From Candidatus Gastranaerophilales bacterium (GTDB taxonomy: Bacteria > Cyanobacteriota > Vampirovibrionia > Gastranaerophilales > Gastranaerophilaceae): a DNA stretch of 64,000 nucleotides. This document shows, piece by piece, positions 53,258 through 62,991 of the stretch. The position numbers and the translations under genes were made by a program. Where the stretch lies: the NCBI GenBank assembly GCA_944323045.1, contig CALUQX010000014.1:1-64000 (forward strand), in the 5' to 3' direction. The notes under the pieces were generated by a model, which did not search any database, had not been told where the DNA came from, and worked only from the letters and a program-made list of their open reading frames with translations. How positions within the stretch are numbered: the stretch's first letter is position 1; each line of letters starts with the position of its first letter.

Positions 53258-53329
53258 GGTATATATATCAAGGAGAATGTACATTATTTGTGTATTGTAT
53301 CATCAAATGATAATTCTCTAGTTTGAATT

Positions 53330-54691
53330 TTATGCCCCCATTCCATATGGATTGTACATCTGATATGGAGAGCCGAATACCGGTTTTTCATACGGTCTTA
53401 ATGAGTTGTACAAATCCTGTGGATTGTAGAAGTTCCAGCTTGTTTTGAAGTAATTGGTTAAATTTTCTAATGTTTCTTTCAACTTGCTTACAGAGGCAGG
53501 AGGAGTTTTTTGTCCTTTGCCGCCGCCGTCTTGTGTTTGTTCCGGTTGTTCTGTTCCTTGAGAACCTGCCAGAGCAACTGTTGTATTATCGTAAGCACTT
53601 TGTAATTTTTCAAGAACTTCCGGATTAGTTTCATCGGCTGCAGCTTCTTCAGTTTCTCTTAAAAGTTCCTGCATTTTTTCCGGATCCTGCATAGCTTCAT
53701 CGGCTTCTTTTTGTGCTGCAAGTTCAAGTTCTGAAGGCAGAAGTTTTCTTGCTAAAGTATCAGCGCCCCATGCACCGAGCAATCCGCCGACAAGCCCTAC
53801 GACTGCGCCGACTGCTGTACCTGCTATCGGAACAACTGATCCTACAGCGGCTCCAAGCGCCATACTGCCTAATGCATATCCGGCAACCCCTGCACCTGCT
53901 ATTGCAGTTGATTTCAGAAGTTGTTTTGTACCTTTTCCTGCACCTAGCTGTTTATATGTTTTTACTACCGTTGGAGCTTCCAGCGCTAATGCAATTAGTG
54001 TTGTCGCAGGAGTACCTTTCGGAGCTTTTGTTAATAATTTTGCAGCTTTACCACCGTTTGCAGCTGATGCTTTTATTGCCAGATTAGCTTTGGTTATTCC
54101 TGTTTTATCTTTAACCCATTGAACGGCTTTTCCGACTTTTGATGTTGGCGCCATTGCGCTCCCTGCTGTTGCCTTACCTTGAGCTACAGCAAGTTTTGCA
54201 TCCGCAAGTGCTTGATTTATTTCCTTTTGCTTATTTAATAAATCCTGACCTTTAAGACCTTTTGAATCCTGTATTAACTGCCGTACTTTATCATATTCTG
54301 CACTAATTGCCTGTTGCCTGTTGTAGGCAGCCAGTTTTGACGGCGACAGTTTTGCTTGTTCTGCGGCTGAAAGTGTTTTTGCCGCCTTGTATTGTTTTTC
54401 TAAATCATCTATATATATTCTTCTGTAATTATTTAAATATGTTTCTTTTAGATTTGCGCCTTTTAGCTGTTTGGCATCATTCATTTTCTGCTGTACATTT
54501 TGCCAGCCGCCTTTGTAGTCTTTTCTGTTCTGTACAGCCCATTTCCCGGCTTGAAACAATCCGTAGCCGCCACCGGCAATTCCTGCAGTGAGCAGTGCTT
54601 CTTTTCCGGAATATCCGCCCGGAGTTACGCCATTGTTGTAATACGCAAGCGTATACACGTCATTCTTGTTGTAACTAATAGGATTTGTCAT
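53330..54691 (-). CDS. Glycine-zipper hypothetical protein
   Basis: A 453-residue protein without a signal peptide. A basic, Gln/Ala/Lys-rich helical region (about 50-200) is followed by a long Gly/Ala hydrophobic zone (IAGAGVAGYALGSMALGAAV to GLVGGLLGAWGADTLARKLL, about 265-315). An acidic segment and a Tyr/Pro-rich end (PYQMYNPYGMGA) complete it. This glycine-zipper layout occurs in membrane-inserting or toxin-like proteins. It is next to, and similar in plan to, the gene at 54795. Confidence 0.72.
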   Translation of the reverse strand: MTNPISYNKNDVYTLAYYNNGVTPGGYSGKEALLTAGIAGGGYGLFQAGKWAVQNRKDYKGGWQNVQQKMNDAKQLKGANLKETYLNNYRRIYIDDLEKQYKAAKTLSAAEQAKLSPSKLAAYNRQQAISAEYDKVRQLIQDSKGLKGQDLLNKQKEINQALADAKLAVAQGKATAGSAMAPTSKVGKAVQWVKDKTGITKANLAIKASAANGGKAAKLLTKAPKGTPATTLIALALEAPTVVKTYKQLGAGKGTKQLLKSTAIAGAGVAGYALGSMALGAAVGSVVPIAGTAVGAVVGLVGGLLGAWGADTLARKLLPSELELAAQKEADEAMQDPEKMQELLRETEEAAADETNPEVLEKLQSAYDNTTVALAGSQGTEQPEQTQDGGGKGQKTPPASVSKLKETLENLTNYFKTSWNFYNPQDLYNSLRPYEKPVFGSPYQMYNPYGMGA

Positions 54692-54734
54692 AATCCTTGC
54701 ATCCCCTTAATTTATTCCCCTGTATTTATAATAA

Positions 54735-54777
54735 AAAATTAATACACGCATTAATTGCCTGTTATAATGCGTGTATT
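54735..54777 (-). terminator. Terminator of the 263-residue gene
   Basis: A 13-bp stem (AATACACGCATTA at 54741-54753, TAATGCGTGTATT at 54765-54777), with a six-T run after it on the minus strand. Confidence 0.85.
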
Positions 54778-54794
54778 AAGAAATATTACAAATA

Positions 54795-55586
54795 CTATAC
54801 CTGAAAATCTATCTTGTTAGGTCCGTACAATGCGTTTTGCAACTGTAATAACTGTTCCTGCGTCAGTGTCGGCGGAGTAAAAGTTCCCATACCGTACGGG
54901 TCTGTATATGCCAGAGAATTATTACCCTGCGGGCTTGTCATTTGCATCATCTGTTCATAATTCGCTAATTCTTCTTTTTTAGCCTGTTCAATAAGTTCTT
55001 TTGTTTTTTCAGCCTGAGCGATTTGTTTTTCTGTGTAAGATTTTCCTACAATTTTGCCGGTTAGATAGTCACCGCCAATCCACCCGAGAATTGGACCGAT
55101 TACCGGTATAAATGCCCCTGCTATTGCTGCGCCTAACGCACCGCCAGCAAGACGCGCCGTGGATTTTCCTGTTTCAACAGCCCCTGTGACTACTCCGTCT
55201 TCTGTTGTTGCTTTTAATATATTCGGAACTTCAAAACCGGCGAGTAAGCCGTATCCGAGTAACGGACCTCTGGATTTTGTTGCATCCCATATTGCTTTTG
55301 CTTTGCCTTTGAATCCTGTTGCACCATTCCATGCTGTTCTTAAATCTTTTGGATAATCTGTAATCAGTTTTTTCATATCCTGAAAAAACGGTGTTTTGCC
55401 TGTTTTCTTTTCAGCTCGTACAAACGCATCGCCAATTTGTTTGCCAAAATTAGCGAATCGAGATTTCCCCTGCATTTTTGCAAGACGTCCGGAAGCTTTA
55501 ATTGAATTTGTCATGACCTTCTGGAATTTTGTATCCAGAATCAAGCGTCCAATACTGCTTGCAATTCGTCCTATTGCTGCTACCAT
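54795..55586 (-). CDS. Glycine-zipper hypothetical protein, shorter relative
   Basis: A 263-residue protein: basic helical N-terminus (RIASSIGRLILDTKF), then a hydrophobic Gly/Ala zone (LAGGALGAAIAGAFIPVIGP ILGWIGGDYLTG, about 145-180), a Lys/Glu helix, and an end carrying DPYGMGTFTPP. It shares overall design and the PYGMG motif with the 53330 protein. No cleavable signal. Function unknown. Confidence 0.72.
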   Translation of the reverse strand: MVAAIGRIASSIGRLILDTKFQKVMTNSIKASGRLAKMQGKSRFANFGKQIGDAFVRAEKKTGKTPFFQDMKKLITDYPKDLRTAWNGATGFKGKAKAIWDATKSRGPLLGYGLLAGFEVPNILKATTEDGVVTGAVETGKSTARLAGGALGAAIAGAFIPVIGPILGWIGGDYLTGKIVGKSYTEKQIAQAEKTKELIEQAKKEELANYEQMMQMTSPQGNNSLAYTDPYGMGTFTPPTLTQEQLLQLQNALYGPNKIDFQV

Positions 55587-55693
55587 TTAGTACCTACCTT
55601 AACTACTACAAATATAACTAACCTTACTTATATAAAGTTTTTTCTGCTGAATAAATTGCGTAATAGTAAAAAATCGTTAATATTTCTTAATGA

Positions 55694-55722
55694 TTTACTT
55701 TTTTAATATGCCGCTGTATAAT
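55694..55722 (+). promoter_or_regulatory. Promoter of the isocitrate dehydrogenase gene
   Basis: TTTACT (55694-55699) and TATAAT (55717-55722) with a 17-bp spacer, 27 bp before the start. Confidence 0.75.
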
Positions 55723-55749
55723 TTAAAAATAGTAAGAGGGGGAATTTTT

Positions 55750-56742
55750 ATGCATACAATAACACTTATTAACGGCGACGGTATCGGACCGGAAATATCA
55801 AAAGCAGTGGTAGATATTATTGAAGCAAGCGGATTACATATAAACTGGGATATCCAGACTGCCGGAGCCGATGTTATTGAACAGGAAGGTTCACCGCTGC
55901 CGGATAGGGTGTTAGAATCCATAAAACGTAATAAAATTGCTCTGAAAGCACCTGTAACAACCCCCATAGGTAAAGGATTCCGTTCAGTTAATGTACAATT
56001 ACGCAAGGCACTGGATTTGTACGCTAATTTGCGTCCGTGCAAAAATCTACCTAATGTGAAAACACGTTTTGATAATGTAGATATAGTCGTCGTGCGTGAA
56101 AATACCGAAGATTTGTACGCTGGAATAGAACGTCAGGTTGATGAAAATACTGCTGAAAGCATAAAAATTATTACCCGTAAGGCGTCTGACAGAATCTGCC
56201 GTTTTGCATTTGATTATGCTTTGAAAAATAATCGAAATGAAGTCTGCTGTGTAACAAAAGCAAATATTATGAAATTGTCTGACGGATTATTCTTAGATAC
56301 ATACAGAGAAGTTGCAAAAGAATACCCGCAGATTAAAACACGCGAAATTCTTGTAGATAATTTATGTATGCAGTTAGTGCAAAATCCTTCACAATTTGAT
56401 GTGCTTGTACTTCCAAACCTTTATGGTGACATTGTATCTGATTTATGTGCCGGATTGATTGGCGGGTTAGGAGTTGCGCAGGGCGCTAATATTGGCACTG
56501 ACTATGCGGTGTTTGAACCGGTACACGGCTCTGCTCCTGACATTAAAGGACAAAATAAAGCTAATCCAACAGCACTTCTGCTCTCTGCAATTGAGATGCT
56601 AAAATATATTGGTGAAACTACTTATGCTGAAAAAATTGAAAAAGCCCTGTTTAAAACATTAGAAAATGGCATCTGTACAGCGGATTTAGGAGGATGTGCA
56701 AGTACTACCGAATTTACCGGCGCTGTTATTGATAATCTTTAA
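55750..56742 (+). CDS. icd: Isocitrate dehydrogenase, probably NAD-dependent
   Basis: A 330-residue beta-decarboxylating dehydrogenase. INGDGIGPEI, the substrate loop SVNVQLRKALDLYANLRPC, VVRENTEDLYAGIE, the metal site PNLYGDIVSDLCAG and FEPVHGSAPDIKG are visible. The Ser-Asn and LDLYANLRP pattern fits short isocitrate dehydrogenases better than isopropylmalate dehydrogenase. GAGGGGG before ATG 55750 excludes the longer frame from 55690. It lies alone, without citrate synthase or leu genes, which leaves some doubt on substrate. Confidence 0.85.
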   Translation: MHTITLINGDGIGPEISKAVVDIIEASGLHINWDIQTAGADVIEQEGSPLPDRVLESIKRNKIALKAPVTTPIGKGFRSVNVQLRKALDLYANLRPCKNLPNVKTRFDNVDIVVVRENTEDLYAGIERQVDENTAESIKIITRKASDRICRFAFDYALKNNRNEVCCVTKANIMKLSDGLFLDTYREVAKEYPQIKTREILVDNLCMQLVQNPSQFDVLVLPNLYGDIVSDLCAGLIGGLGVAQGANIGTDYAVFEPVHGSAPDIKGQNKANPTALLLSAIEMLKYIGETTYAEKIEKALFKTLENGICTADLGGCASTTEFTGAVIDNL

Positions 56743-56858
56743 TTCATACAGAATAATCAGGATAAATTTGGGCTTACTCCATTTATCTATTTTCTGTTCT
56801 AATTATCCGCGCTATAAATATATTAAGGATGCAAATATTAAAAAATAATAAATTTTCC

Positions 56859-56886
56859 TTGTTAATTTTTTTTGTTAGCCTATAAT
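56859..56886 (+). promoter_or_regulatory. Promoter of grpE
   Basis: TTGTTA (56859-56864) and TATAAT (56881-56886) with a 16-bp spacer. No CIRCE element was seen around it. Confidence 0.6.
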
Positions 56887-56921
56887 ATAATTAATAAAAT
56901 AGATATGTGTGAGGCAGAGAT

Positions 56922-57503
56922 ATGAGTAAACATAAAAACAATCCGTTTAAGAATACAACTTCTGAAGACTTTGATAAAATTCATCAGGATGAACTTGATA
57001 AACAAAATCAAGAGGAACAATCTGACACCAATGAAAAAGAAAACAGCGCAGAGATTAATGAACTTCAGGAAAAATATGATGCCCTTAATCAACAATATAT
57101 AAGGTTGGCGGCTGACTTTGACAACTACCGTAAAAGACAGGAACACGAAAGAGAAAATCTGTTAAAATACGGTACTGAAAACGCACTGAAAAAACTTATT
57201 GAAGTTCTTGACAATTTTGAACGCGGCAAAAAGGCATTAGAAAACGTTGAAGATTGCCAGAAAGTAAAAGACAGTTTCGATCTTGTTCATAAACAAACTA
57301 TAGATGCTTTGACTAAACTCGGACTTGAAACTATAGATACAGAAGGACAAACTTTTGACCCTAATTTCCATGATGCAGTTATGCAAACGCCTACTGCAGA
57401 CTATCCGGAACATACAATTATAAATGAATTACAAAAAGGTTATAAAATAGGCGAAAAAGTTCTTAGACCGGCATTAGTTAATGTTGCGACAGAAGCACAG
57501 TAA
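56922..57503 (+). CDS. grpE: Nucleotide exchange factor GrpE
   Basis: A 193-residue protein: long charged coiled coil (about 30-90), [31 protein letters not shown], and the C-terminal [17 protein letters not shown] signature. It releases ADP from DnaK. dnaJ follows after 35 bp. dnaK and hrcA are not in this window. Confidence 0.95.
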   Translation: MSKHKNNPFKNTTSEDFDKIHQDELDKQNQEEQSDTNEKENSAEINELQEKYDALNQQYIRLAADFDNYRKRQEHERENLLKYGTENALKKLIEVLDNFERGKKALENVEDCQKVKDSFDLVHKQTIDALTKLGLETIDTEGQTFDPNFHDAVMQTPTADYPEHTIINELQKGYKIGEKVLRPALVNVATEAQ

Positions 57504-57538
57504 AAATAATATACCAGACAATCAGAGAAAAAGGAAAT

Positions 57539-58669
57539 ATGGCAGATTACTATGAAATATTGGGAGTATCAAAAGATGCTTCAAAAGATGAGATAAAATC
57601 GGCTTTTCGTAAAAAAGCCCGTACATTGCACCCTGACGTAAATAAAGCCCCGGACGCAGAAGAAAAATTCAAAGAATTGGGCAAGGCTTATGAAACCCTG
57701 ATGGATGACAACAAGCGTGCTACATATGACAGATACGGAGAAGACGGTCTTAAAAATGCCGGCTTTGACACCGGAGGACCATTCGCCGGCGGATTTGGCG
57801 ACTTGAATGATATATTTAATTCGTTCTTTGGCGGAATGGGAGCTTTTGGTTTTGGCGGCGGGAGAGTCGATCCTAATGCGCCAATGCGCGGAGAAGATTT
57901 AAGACTGGATATTCAGCTTGAATTTGAAGAAGCAGTTTTTGGTATAAGCAAAGAAATAAAATTTGATCATCTGGAAACCTGTCCTGAATGTAATGGTACA
58001 GGAGCTGAAAAGGGATCTAAACCTATAGTTTGCCCTACCTGTCATGGTACAGGTCAAATTCAACAGGTTATGCGGACTCCTCTTGGATCATTCTCTCAGA
58101 TAAGCGTTTGCCCTGATTGTCATGGGTCCGGACAAAAGATAAGTAAACCTTGTCCAAACTGCAAAGGCTATGGAAAAGTTGAAAAAGAAAAGAAAATCAC
58201 AATAAAAATACCTGCCGGGGTAGATAATTTGTCAAAAATCAGAGTCTCCCGTGAAGGTGATGCAGGTTCAAACGGCGGTCCAAACGGTGATTTATTCGTT
58301 GTAATTCATGTTAAACCGTCTGAATACTTCCAGAGGGAAGGCGCTGATGTTTATACCAAACTTGAAATTTCACCGGCTCAAGCAGCTTTAGGGGATGAGG
58401 TAATGGTTAAAACTCTGGACGGTGAACAAAAAGTACAAATCCATGCCGGTATTCAAAACGGTAATACTATAAAAATCAAGTCTGCCGGCGTGCCGATTCT
58501 ATCAAGACCTTCACAGAGAGGCGACCATATTATTGTAATATCTGTAAAAATTCCAACACGCCTGAGTGAAGAGGAAAAAACTTTATATAAAAAATTATAT
58601 GAATTAAATTCTGATAAAAAATTACAGCAAGAATCCTTGATGGATAAAGTAAAGGGAGTATTTAAATAA
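57539..58669 (+). CDS. dnaJ: Chaperone protein DnaJ
   Basis: A 376-residue type I J-protein: J-domain with HPD (RTLHPDVNK), a Gly/Phe-rich linker ([20 protein letters not shown]), four zinc-finger repeats ([32 protein letters not shown]) and the peptide-binding C-terminal domain. AAGGAAAT precedes the ATG. Its stop overlaps the next start (TAATG). Confidence 0.97.
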   Translation: MADYYEILGVSKDASKDEIKSAFRKKARTLHPDVNKAPDAEEKFKELGKAYETLMDDNKRATYDRYGEDGLKNAGFDTGGPFAGGFGDLNDIFNSFFGGMGAFGFGGGRVDPNAPMRGEDLRLDIQLEFEEAVFGISKEIKFDHLETCPECNGTGAEKGSKPIVCPTCHGTGQIQQVMRTPLGSFSQISVCPDCHGSGQKISKPCPNCKGYGKVEKEKKITIKIPAGVDNLSKIRVSREGDAGSNGGPNGDLFVVIHVKPSEYFQREGADVYTKLEISPAQAALGDEVMVKTLDGEQKVQIHAGIQNGNTIKIKSAGVPILSRPSQRGDHIIVISVKIPTRLSEEEKTLYKKLYELNSDKKLQQESLMDKVKGVFK

Positions 58670-60090
58670 TGCGTAAATTACTAATTGTGTTGTTATTAAT
58701 GTTATGCTGTTCAACCTCCGTTTTTGCAGCTAAAATTCCCGATAATGTGAAAAACTTTGTGGATACAACTTTCCCTAAAACGACATATCGGTTTGACGGG
58801 CTGATAACACTTCCCGACAACACAATTTACCTGCCGCTTTTTCCGTCAAACTTTTATGACGATGCGGAATTGACAATTAAATATACAATTCCTGCCAATA
58901 AAAAATTATCAGATAAACCGGATGCTGTTGTCTTTAACAATAACTTTGTGCTGTTAAAAGTTATTAAAACAAAGGACGGTAAAAATTCTATAGTGAATAT
59001 GCCATCCCCTCCGTATGAACTGCGTTCAGGTTTGCTGCCGCAGGATTTACTTGTACCAAAAGGATTGGTTATTCCTGAAAGTTTGAAAGGTATTATGGGA
59101 AATCTTGAAATTGGTACTACGCCAGATTTAAAAATTGAGGTGATGAAACCGAAAAATACCGTGCAATCTGTTGCAGGAGTTGTTGTTCCGGAATTAAAAG
59201 ACAAAACTTTTTATATATCCTCCCCGTATTCCAAAAATATTCAGGTATTAACACAGGGGCACAAAACTCCTGATTATGCTTTAGAACAGGAAAATACACC
59301 TATTTCTATTGCTGTTTATAATAATCAGTTTTTACTTGTAACTTCTTATGATAAAAAAACATTGGATGTAATTTCACTTGCTGATGACGCTGTTATAAGA
59401 CAAATTGTTTTTCAGACGCAGCCTGATGAAATTCTCATAGATAACAATAAAAAAGTTGCATATGTATCAAGTGCAGAAGCTGCAAGTATTTTTATTGTGA
59501 ACCTCGAAAACATGACTTTATCAAAACAAATAAAGCTTAATGGAATGTGTGAGAAGATGTTTTTGAGTGAAGATGGCTCAAAACTGCTTTATAACGATAA
59601 ACAAACGCGTGAAATATGGGCTATTGAACTGGATAACAAATATCTCTTAAAAGATATAGGACGTTTTCCGAATGTATCAAGAATTGTTTATGCCGGTAAT
59701 AAAGTTTATGTGACAAGCAGAACAAAAAATCACCTTGCAATAATTGATTACGACACAGTTAATCTAATCAGCGAACTGGAAGTCTGCGCAAAACCAATTG
59801 ATATGTTGACTTATAAAGATAAAGTTTTTGTGCTGAGTGCAGGCGCCAATGCCATTCAAATAGTAGATGTTACAACTGATAAAATTGTTGACCAGATAGA
59901 TTTGCAGACTAACGGATTCGCCACAAGAATTTACAGAATTGACGGGACAAATCTTGCTATAGTGACAGATTCCAAATCCTCAATTTATTCAATAATAAAT
60001 CTGGATAATAATGATATCATTGCAACTAATCCGCTGGATATTCCTGTAAGCAGTATTACTGTTTCTAATAAAGTAAAAAAAATTAAATAG
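58669..60090 (+). CDS. Exported YncE-like beta-propeller protein
   Basis: A 473-residue protein with a signal peptide (LLIVLLLMLCCSTSVFA). Residues about 170-460 show repeated strands of the YncE/PQQ-propeller kind (ISIAVYNNQFLLVTSYDKKTLDVISL, YVTSRTKNHLAIIDYDTVNL, IQIVDVTTDKIVDQI). The N-terminal 170 residues are a separate Pro-rich domain. Start and dnaJ stop share an A (TAATG), so translation is coupled. Function unknown. Confidence 0.8.
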   Translation: MRKLLIVLLLMLCCSTSVFAAKIPDNVKNFVDTTFPKTTYRFDGLITLPDNTIYLPLFPSNFYDDAELTIKYTIPANKKLSDKPDAVVFNNNFVLLKVIKTKDGKNSIVNMPSPPYELRSGLLPQDLLVPKGLVIPESLKGIMGNLEIGTTPDLKIEVMKPKNTVQSVAGVVVPELKDKTFYISSPYSKNIQVLTQGHKTPDYALEQENTPISIAVYNNQFLLVTSYDKKTLDVISLADDAVIRQIVFQTQPDEILIDNNKKVAYVSSAEAASIFIVNLENMTLSKQIKLNGMCEKMFLSEDGSKLLYNDKQTREIWAIELDNKYLLKDIGRFPNVSRIVYAGNKVYVTSRTKNHLAIIDYDTVNLISELEVCAKPIDMLTYKDKVFVLSAGANAIQIVDVTTDKIVDQIDLQTNGFATRIYRIDGTNLAIVTDSKSSIYSIINLDNNDIIATNPLDIPVSSITVSNKVKKIK

Positions 60091-60095
60091 CTATT

Positions 60096-60665
60096 ATGAT
60101 AAAAAGATTCGACGAAAAAACACAGCAAATATTAACAGAGCTTGAACAGACTCAAAAACAATTCTGGAATATAGCCAGAGTCAGTGCAGAGTTTATGTAT
60201 ATACTGATAAAAGCAGAAAACATTCAAAATGCAATAGAAGTCGGTACTTCAAACGGATATTCCGGCATTTGGCTTGGAAAAGCATTGCAAGAAACAGGCG
60301 GGCATTTGACCACAATTGAATACTGGGAAAAAAGACTCAGTGTCGCAAGAGAAAACTTTAAACAATGCGGGCTTGAAGATACAATAACTCCCCGTCAGGG
60401 CGATGCCTGTGAAATATTAAACAGCCTTCCTGATGATTTTAAAATAGATTTTGTTTTTATCGATGCAAATAAGCGTGAATATGTTAAGTATTTCGATATA
60501 TTGAATCCGCATATCCGTGTGGGCGGATATATTGCCTGTGATAATGTACTTTCACATAAGGAGAAATGCCAGCCTTTTATTGACGCTATAAACGCAAATT
60601 CTGATTATGAAAACGTTGTACTGGCGCTTCCTGCAGGGCTTTCACTTGCGCGGAGAATAAAATAA
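60096..60665 (+). CDS. SAM-dependent O-methyltransferase
   Basis: A 189-residue class I methyltransferase of the catechol/caffeoyl-CoA O-methyltransferase type. AIEVGTSNGYSGIWLGKAL is the SAM site, TIEYWEKRLSVARENF motif post I, and FVFIDANKREYVKYFDIL the metal-binding Asp. It begins 5 bp after the propeller gene and ends 11 bp before nadK. Substrate unknown. Confidence 0.88.
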   Translation: MIKRFDEKTQQILTELEQTQKQFWNIARVSAEFMYILIKAENIQNAIEVGTSNGYSGIWLGKALQETGGHLTTIEYWEKRLSVARENFKQCGLEDTITPRQGDACEILNSLPDDFKIDFVFIDANKREYVKYFDILNPHIRVGGYIACDNVLSHKEKCQPFIDAINANSDYENVVLALPAGLSLARRIK

Positions 60666-60676
60666 GGATTTATTGG

Positions 60677-61495
60677 ATGAATAAAAAATATGCAATATGC
60701 TACAATAAAGAGATAGATAATTCAACAATAGTTAAAGAACGCCTTTTTGCAATATTAAATAGAAAAGAGATATCTGTAGATATTGTAGATATAGACAATC
60801 TTAAAACAGGATACGACTTTGTATTTGTTATCGGCGGCGACGGTACAATATTAAAAACAGCAAGATTCTACGCCAGAACACAAACACCTGTTTTTGGTAT
60901 TAATTTAGGACGCTTAGGCTTTTTGTCTCAGACTTCAAAGGAAAATATTGAAAAATCAGTAGATAAAATACTTAATAATGAATTTTATACAGAAAATAGA
61001 ATTATGCTGGAAAGCAGCGGTTATATAGCGCTGAATGATATTGTAATAAAGGGTGCACTGGCAGGCAGAACATCCAGTTTTTCTTTAAAAATCAATGACA
61101 AACCTTTATGTGATTATCTTGCTGACGGTATTATTATCGCAACACCGACAGGGTCTACAGCTTACGGGCTGTCTGCCGGCGGACCGGTTGTGTCTCCGCA
61201 TTTAAACGCTTTTGTAATAGTCCCGATTTGTCCGCACACTCTCACAGCGCGCCCGCTTGTCATACCGGACAATGAAAAAATTACAATCTGCGGAACAGAT
61301 CCGGATAGCAAATATCTTTTCTCAGCCGACGGGCAGGAATTTTCTGAGTTTGAAAACAGCATTGAAATTAAAAAATCTGCATATTCCGCCAAACTTGCAC
61401 TTCTTGATGACAGCGAATTCTATTCAATATTAAAAAATAAACTCCACTGGGGAATTTCACCTGCCTGCATTGAGAACAGCAATTATACAAAGTAA
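60677..61495 (+). CDS. nadK: NAD kinase
   Basis: A 272-residue enzyme that makes NADP. FVIGGDGTILKTARF holds the conserved GGDG, GINLGRLGFLS follows, then ALNDIVIKG (NE/ND motif) and IIIATPTGSTAYGLSAGGP. The length is normal for bacterial NAD kinases. Confidence 0.95.
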   Translation: MNKKYAICYNKEIDNSTIVKERLFAILNRKEISVDIVDIDNLKTGYDFVFVIGGDGTILKTARFYARTQTPVFGINLGRLGFLSQTSKENIEKSVDKILNNEFYTENRIMLESSGYIALNDIVIKGALAGRTSSFSLKINDKPLCDYLADGIIIATPTGSTAYGLSAGGPVVSPHLNAFVIVPICPHTLTARPLVIPDNEKITICGTDPDSKYLFSADGQEFSEFENSIEIKKSAYSAKLALLDDSEFYSILKNKLHWGISPACIENSNYTK

Positions 61496-61682
61496 TCAGC
61501 CGCTAAAAACTTCCAACCAGCTTTCTTAGCATAAATCTAATTGTAATTATTAAATTTTGTTCATAATTATCAACAAATTATTGTACTTTTTTTCATTTTA
61601 AAATAGTATGTTATTATATTATTGGATTAGTACATCCAGACAATACAAAAAATAAATTATACAATATAAAGAGGTAACAATA

Positions 61683-62870
61683 GTGGAAAATTTCGTATCT
61701 GATATCTTTGCTAAAAAAGATGAAACAACAAACAATCAACCTAAAAGATCTGCTGTAAACCCTACAAAAATTAAAGTAGTTGGTGTTGGCGGCGGCGGCG
61801 GAAATGCTGTTAACCGAATGATTAAAGCAGGATTGTCCGGTGTAGAATTCTGGTTGATGAACACAGATTTACAAGTATTGGAATATGGTCAAACAAATAA
61901 TAAAATTCAATTAGGAGCAAAATCAACAAACGGCTTAGGTGCCGGCGGTGACCCAGCAGTTGGTGAAAAAGCTGCAGAAGAAGCACAGCAGGAAATTACT
62001 GAAGCTCTTGACGGCGCTGATATGGTATTTATCACAGCCGGTATGGGCGGCGGTACAGGTACCGGTGCTGCTCCTGTTGTTGCTAAAATAGCAAAAGAAT
62101 TAGGTATTTTGACAATCGGCGTTGTTACAAAACCTTTCTCATGGGAAGGTAAGAAAAGACAGAATCAGGCTGTTCAGGGGCTTGAAAAACTTAGAGAAGC
62201 TGTTGATGCCGTAATTGTTATTCCGAATGATAAATTATTACAGGTTGTAGACAGACAGGTTACCCTGACAGAATCATTTATCATTGTTGACGAAGTTCTG
62301 TTAAGAGGTGTTCAAGGTATATCTGATATAATTACTGTACCTGGACTTATTAACGTTGACTTTGCTGATGTTAAAAATGTTATGCAGGCATCAGGTTCAG
62401 CACTTATGGGTATTGGTCGCGGTCAGGGCGAAGGCAGAGCTGTTAAAGCCGCTGAAATTGCTATCAATTCTCAATTGCTTGAAACTTCTATCAACGGTGC
62501 ATCAGGTGTTATCGTTAATATTACCGGCGGTCCTGACATGACACTTCACGAAATTACTGATGCTGCTAATATTATTCACAACTCAGTTCTTGATGATGCT
62601 ACAGTTATCATCGGTACGGCTGTTAATGAAAATATTCAGGGTGAAATTCAGGTTACGGTTATTGCAACAGGATTTGAATTGAAAAATCAACCTGCTCAGG
62701 AAGAAAAGAAAGAAGCAAAACAGTTGAGCGCTTCTGATTTCTTTGCCGGTGCTTTCAACAACAGCAATAATGCAGCAGCTTCAAACCATCAACCGGCTCC
62801 GGCATTAACTCAAACAAGAACTGTTCCGAGTTTCACAAACATTGAAATTCCGGATTTCTTAAAAAAATAA
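61683..62870 (+). CDS. ftsZ: Cell division protein FtsZ
   Basis: A 395-residue tubulin homologue, GTG start about 9 bp after AGAGG. The N-tail is followed by [14 protein letters not shown], the GTP-binding loop [16 protein letters not shown], a Pro/Asn/Gln linker (about 325-380), and the C-terminal peptide IEIPDFLKK that binds FtsA/SepF-type anchors and resembles cyanobacterial tails. The usual ftsQ/ftsA/mur neighbours are missing. The 187-bp leader is AT-rich with TATGTTATTATATTA as a possible -10 region. Confidence 0.97.
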   Translation: MENFVSDIFAKKDETTNNQPKRSAVNPTKIKVVGVGGGGGNAVNRMIKAGLSGVEFWLMNTDLQVLEYGQTNNKIQLGAKSTNGLGAGGDPAVGEKAAEEAQQEITEALDGADMVFITAGMGGGTGTGAAPVVAKIAKELGILTIGVVTKPFSWEGKKRQNQAVQGLEKLREAVDAVIVIPNDKLLQVVDRQVTLTESFIIVDEVLLRGVQGISDIITVPGLINVDFADVKNVMQASGSALMGIGRGQGEGRAVKAAEIAINSQLLETSINGASGVIVNITGGPDMTLHEITDAANIIHNSVLDDATVIIGTAVNENIQGEIQVTVIATGFELKNQPAQEEKKEAKQLSASDFFAGAFNNSNNAAASNHQPAPALTQTRTVPSFTNIEIPDFLKK

Positions 62871-62930
62871 ATAATAAAATAATAAAAAGTACAAACAAAA
62901 CCTAACAAAGGTTGGAAGTATAAAAGATTA

Positions 62931-62956
62931 GGGAACGAAATAATCGTTCCCTTTTT
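62931..62956 (+). terminator. Terminator of ftsZ
   Basis: GGGAACGA (62931-62938) pairs with TCGTTCCC (62944-62951), followed by five T. Confidence 0.88.
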
Positions 62957-62991
62957 ATATTTATATGTTAAAAACATTCAAATTTTAAATT

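Noticed and set aside
53330-55586. Phage tail tape-measure genes
   Set aside because: Gly/Ala-rich helical sequence suggested this, but no other phage genes are near and both proteins are short.
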